From positions 620,001 to 684,000 of the forward strand of contig NZ_RHQN01000002.1 of the NCBI RefSeq assembly GCF_003935425.1: a stretch of DNA of 64,000 nucleotides, written 5' to 3'. The position numbers and the translations under genes are program-made. The notes under the pieces were generated by a model, which was not told where the DNA came from, ran no database searches, and saw only the letters and a program-made list of their open reading frames with translations. Of this stretch, positions 61,013 to 64,000 are shown piece by piece. How positions within the stretch are numbered: the first letter of the stretch is position 1; each line of letters begins with the position of its first letter. The DNA comes from Pseudomonas sp. v388 (lineage in GTDB: Bacteria; Pseudomonadota; Gammaproteobacteria; Pseudomonadales; Pseudomonadaceae).

Positions 61013-61631
61013 ATGTCTGCTGGTCGCCTCGAACCTGATGGCCTTCGATACAGGCATGGCGGCGGGCTTGCGGCAGGATCTTCTGGACTGCCTGCTCTAT
61101 GCCCAGCTCACCGCAGATGGCCTGTATTCACCTCGACGACAGTGGTCGGCGTGGCTGGACACGTACCAGCGCTCGATCAGCGATGTGGGCGGCCGGCGGA
61201 CAGGCAACGTGTTCAGCAGCGTGCTCCGTCTCAGGCGATTCAGCGACATGCGCACGGTTCGCTTCCCCGGCAACGTGATGGAGAACCCGGCGCTTGGCCG
61301 GTTGCTCGAACAATCGCTGGACCGGCTGCTGACCAGCGAGCAGGCCAGGGCATTTCGCAACTCATGGTTCAGCGCCGGGCGCTCGGAAAGCTTCCAGCTC
61401 GTGCCGTGCATTCAAAATAAAGAAGATCAGGCGACCATTTTGCTGTGCGGTATGCAGATGACCACCGGTTTCGGGCCATCCAGATACTTCTGGCAGGCGC
61501 TGGCCGGTCAGATGACGGTGCGCTACACCGGGGTTGCCTTCATTTTTCGTCGCCAGGCCTTCGATGCCAGGCGCCAGTCCGTCCGCGACGCTCTGGCCGC
61601 TCGTGCCGCCCAGGAGATCATCCGTTTGTGA
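60996..61631 (+). CDS. Uncharacterised protein, paralogue 3 of 4
   Basis: 211 residues. Shared box VASNLMAFDTGMAAGL then DLLDCLLYAQLTADGLY and QWSAWLDTYQRSI; near residue 130 the hallmark ESFQLVPC followed by ATILLCGMQM; a C-terminal aromatic strand and a final helix (SVRDALAARAAQEIIRL). 'aaggagg' lies just before the start, inside paralogue 2, so the genes are translated from one message. No export signal. Function unknown. Confidence 0.72.
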   Translation: MPSSHECLLVASNLMAFDTGMAAGLRQDLLDCLLYAQLTADGLYSPRRQWSAWLDTYQRSISDVGGRRTGNVFSSVLRLRRFSDMRTVRFPGNVMENPALGRLLEQSLDRLLTSEQARAFRNSWFSAGRSESFQLVPCIQNKEDQATILLCGMQMTTGFGPSRYFWQALAGQMTVRYTGVAFIFRRQAFDARRQSVRDALAARAAQEIIRL

Positions 61632-61662
61632 GGCCGGGTTGTTACTGAAGATGGGAGGATTC

Positions 61663-62298
61663 ATGAATACAAATGATGGCGCCGCCGCTCGCCTGGGTGA
61701 TATTTCCAGCCTGGTGGCGTTTGCACCGGGTATGGCAAGTCAGGACAAGGCAGATATTCAGGACGTTTTGCTGGACGCCCAACTGTTCGCCAGTCACGTG
61801 TATGACTTCAACAGGCAATGGACCACCTGGATGCACTACTACCGTAGCCGGCTTGCGGCGCGGGGATTGAAACGCAAGAGCCTGGTGATGGACGACTCGC
61901 TGCTGGTAAGCAGCACCGACGATCTCATGGAGGCCACGTTTCGCATCACCGGAACCGGCGGGCGGGATCAGCTTGGCGAGTTGGTCCGTCGATCGTTCGC
62001 TGCCATGGGCGTGCTGGAAGCCGCCCAGGCGTACTTCAATCATGGCGTCGACCGGACCCGGCTGGGGAGTTTCCAGATCGTGCCGTGCGCCAGGTCCCAG
62101 GCCGGTCAGAATCTGTTGCTGCTCTGCGGGTTGCACTTGAGTGCCGATGAGTATTCGGCAGGCGGGCGCAGGCTTCTGTTCTATTTCAAGGGCGCAAGTT
62201 ATGTGTTCGACAGCAGTGTGCATACCGCCTACCGGGACGACGTCAGGCGCTACCTGAAAACCAAGGCGAATGCCTTGATCCAGGGCCTGGAGATCTGA
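61663..62298 (+). CDS. Uncharacterised protein, paralogue 4 of 4
   Basis: 211 residues, closest in layout to paralogue 3: SSLVAFAPGMASQDKAD, VLLDAQLFASHVYD, QWTTWMHYYRSRLAARG, then GSFQIVPC and NLLLLCGLHLS, ending in LKTKANALIQGLEI, which resembles the tail of paralogue 1. 'gggagga' precedes the ATG at 61663. It ends 24 bases from the convergent marC stop. Function unknown. Confidence 0.72.
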   Translation: MNTNDGAAARLGDISSLVAFAPGMASQDKADIQDVLLDAQLFASHVYDFNRQWTTWMHYYRSRLAARGLKRKSLVMDDSLLVSSTDDLMEATFRITGTGGRDQLGELVRRSFAAMGVLEAAQAYFNHGVDRTRLGSFQIVPCARSQAGQNLLLLCGLHLSADEYSAGGRRLLFYFKGASYVFDSSVHTAYRDDVRRYLKTKANALIQGLEI

Positions 62299-62322
62299 TC
62301 GGGAGGACGGTTCGGTCAGTGG

Positions 62323-62919
62323 CTATTGCACCAGATAGCCACGGATTCCGGTGAAAATGATCTGCGCCGCCAGGGCGCATACGAAAAGCCCCATCAGCCG
62401 ACTGACGATCTGCAGGCCCTGGTCGCCCAGAATCCGCTCGATCTGGCCGGACAGGTACAGCACGACGCCGACGGTGAAGCTCGCCAGTGCGATGCTGAGG
62501 ATCGCCGTCAGCTTGTCGTCCCAGTGCGGCTGGCTGACGCCCATCACCAGCAGTGCGCCGATGGTGCCAGGGCCCACGGTGAGCGGGATGGTCAGCGGGA
62601 CGATGGTCACGTCCTGCTGCACGTTATCGGTCTGTACCGCCGATTTCCCCTGGGCCATGGCCAGGGCCGAAATGAACAGGACGCTGCCGGCGCCGATCCG
62701 AAACGCATCGGCGGTGATACCGAAGACTTCAAAGATCACCCGGCCGAACAGGTAGAGCAGGACGCTCGACACCAGCGTTGCCAGTGCGACTTTCCAGGCC
62801 AGGCGCCGTTGCTCCTTGCGAGAGTGACCGCGGGTCAGGCTGATGAAGCAGGACAGAACGAAGAAGGGGCTATAGAGCACCAGCATCTTCAGATACACGC
62901 TAAACAGCACATGAAGCAT
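62323..62919 (-). CDS. MarC family integral membrane protein
   Basis: 198 residues with six hydrophobic segments and MarC-family landmarks: LKMLVLYSPFFVLSCFISLTRGHSRKEQRRLAWK, ITADAFRIGAGSVLFISALAM, VPLTIPLTVGPGTIGALLVMG and LQIVSRLMGLFVCALAAQIIFTGI. The family was once linked to multiple antibiotic resistance, but that role is not supported and its substrate is unknown. The start MLHVLFSVYLKML is the family norm; a longer frame is rejected. Confidence 0.9.
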   Translation of the reverse strand: MLHVLFSVYLKMLVLYSPFFVLSCFISLTRGHSRKEQRRLAWKVALATLVSSVLLYLFGRVIFEVFGITADAFRIGAGSVLFISALAMAQGKSAVQTDNVQQDVTIVPLTIPLTVGPGTIGALLVMGVSQPHWDDKLTAILSIALASFTVGVVLYLSGQIERILGDQGLQIVSRLMGLFVCALAAQIIFTGIRGYLVQ

Positions 62920-63037
62920 GGTTGAACTCGCGCACGCAGGTGGATGGCGGAAAGATTCTATCAGGCAAGTGCTTCGGCCGAGCAGGGCCGAAAATGATCG
63001 GCGGGACGGTTTGTGTCGCCAGCCTGTGTGGGAAAGA

Positions 63038-64000
63038 TCAGTTTCGCTGGGCAACCCAGTGCTCGACCAGCTCGCGCAGTTGAGACATCTCGATGGGCTT
63101 GGCCATGTGCCCGTCCATACCGGCCTGGCGCGCCCGATCCTTGTGTTCGGCCAGGATGTGCGCGGTCAGCGCCACCACCGGAGTGCGCACACGCTGGTTG
63201 CCGACTTCCCAGGCGCGCAGCTGTTCGGTGGCCGAGAAGCCATCGAGGATCGGCATTTCGCAGTCCATCAGCACCAGATCGTAGCGCTGCGCTTTCATTG
63301 CACGCAGGGCTTCCTCGCCGTTGCTGGCCGTGTCCGGGTTCAGGTTGAGCTTGCCGAGCATGCCGCGGATCACTTTGGTGGAAATGCTGTTGTCTTCGGC
63401 CACCAGGATCCGGAAATCGCCCGGCACGATGGGCGGCAGATTCAGCGCAGGTTGCAGGTTCGGCGACGGCGCGCCCTTGCTGCGCTGGGTCAACTCGTCA
63501 GCCAGGGTGGTCTTGAGCGTGTAGCCGGCCACCGGTTTGGCGAGAATGCGCTTGATACCGGCATTGCGGGCGATGATCTTGCTCGGCGCATTGCTGATGC
63601 CGGTGAGCATGATCAGCAGAATGTCATGGTTGAGGCTCGGGTCTTCCTTGATTTTCGCCGCCAGTTGCATGCCGGTCATGCCCGGCATGTTCTGGTCCAG
63701 CAGAACGACATCAAAGTAGTCGCGCAGGTGCGCCTTGGTCCGCAACAGCGCCAGAGCCTCCTTTCCCGAGGCGACCGCGCTGACGTTCAGGCCCCAGGCG
63801 CTGCATTGCTGGACCAGCACCTTGCGGCAGGTGTCGTTGTCGTCGACCACCAGCACGCGGGCATCCTTGAGCGGGCCGTCCAGGTCGATGGTCGGTTGCT
63901 CCAGCAGTTTGGGGTCCAGAGGCAGGGTGAGCCACAAGGTGCTGCCCTGGGCGCTGCCGTTCTGGATGCCGAATTCTCCGTCCATGAGCACGATCAACTG
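63038..64000 (-). CDS. retS: Hybrid sensor kinase with two receiver domains, C-terminal part; probably RetS
   Basis: The gene enters from the right edge. Visible are the end of a histidine-kinase ATPase domain (QLIVLMDGEFGIQNGSAQGSTLWLTLPL), a first receiver (ARVLVVDDND, phosphoacceptor Asp in VLLDQNMPG, Lys in LAKPV) and a second receiver (RILVAEDNS, Asp in VLMDCEMPILDG, Lys in MAKPIE). A kinase followed by two receivers fits RetS, which blocks GacS and so controls Rsm small RNAs and virulence. Gene order (urt genes then retS in P. aeruginosa) supports this. The sensor and most of the kinase lie outside the window. Confidence 0.72.
   Translation of the reverse strand, partial: QLIVLMDGEFGIQNGSAQGSTLWLTLPLDPKLLEQPTIDLDGPLKDARVLVVDDNDTCRKVLVQQCSAWGLNVSAVASGKEALALLRTKAHLRDYFDVVLLDQNMPGMTGMQLAAKIKEDPSLNHDILLIMLTGISNAPSKIIARNAGIKRILAKPVAGYTLKTTLADELTQRSKGAPSPNLQPALNLPPIVPGDFRILVAEDNSISTKVIRGMLGKLNLNPDTASNGEEALRAMKAQRYDLVLMDCEMPILDGFSATEQLRAWEVGNQRVRTPVVALTAHILAEHKDRARQAGMDGHMAKPIEMSQLRELVEHWVAQRN

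Overview
The window is a stretch of Pseudomonas chromosome, most likely from the P. fluorescens/P. syringae side of the genus. It is GC-rich with Pseudomonas-type proteins throughout, and many intergenic gaps carry the REP-type 'gtaggagc...' inverted repeats typical of that group. From memory, the order rplI-dnaB, ygiQ, azurin-nadE-pncB, branched-chain ABC cassette, ureGFE-desT, bacterioferritin, osmE, Hsp70-like gene, ureC...ureD, urt genes and retS follows P. aeruginosa PA4932 down to PA4856. The cobalamin genes, the transglutaminase/ATP-grasp cluster and several lineage-specific genes are interleaved. No phage, IS element, CRISPR array or RNA gene was found.

Layout: 1-4160 housekeeping (end of rplI, dnaB, ygiQ). 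4356-5911 two AT-richer orphan genes that look acquired. 5932-6283 three tandem REP units. 6457-13264 a probable peptide-ligase system (transglutaminase-DUF2126, circularly permuted ATP-grasp/alpha-E, transglutaminase) behind a sigma-54-like promoter. 13311-16373 a micro-ORF, azurin, nadE and pncB. 16937-22183 a five-gene amino-acid ABC transporter with a consensus sigma-54 promoter. 22184-22873 a gap with DnaA-box-like sites and a repeated 9-mer. 22874-28640 SDR, AGE-family isomerase, ureJ, ureGFE, a DesT-like regulator and a micro-ORF. 28881-40123 envelope, stress and storage genes (AsmA, ferritin, OsmE, lipase, EamA, PsiF, AI-2E family, YegD, CbpA, a sensor kinase). 40284-50535 one long leftward nitrogen block, urtABCDE-ureD-ureA-GNAT-GNAT-ureB-ureC. 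50906-59101 PCuAC copper chaperone and two divergent cobalamin operons (cobL-cbiD-cobK and cobGHIJ). 59467-62298 four tandem, mutually related genes of no recognised function. 62323-64000 marC and the 3' end of a hybrid kinase, probably retS.

The strongest theme is nitrogen scavenging. Four sigma-54-type -24/-12 elements precede the transglutaminase cluster, the amino-acid transporter, ureEFG and urtA, and each has an upstream dyad resembling an NtrC site. Urea uptake (Urt), urease subunits (UreABC) and accessory factors (UreDEFG) are therefore probably co-induced under nitrogen limitation, and the uncharacterised peptide-ligase cluster may belong to the same response. The four-paralogue operon at 59467-62298 and the AT-rich pair at 4356-5911 are the best candidates for undescribed biology.
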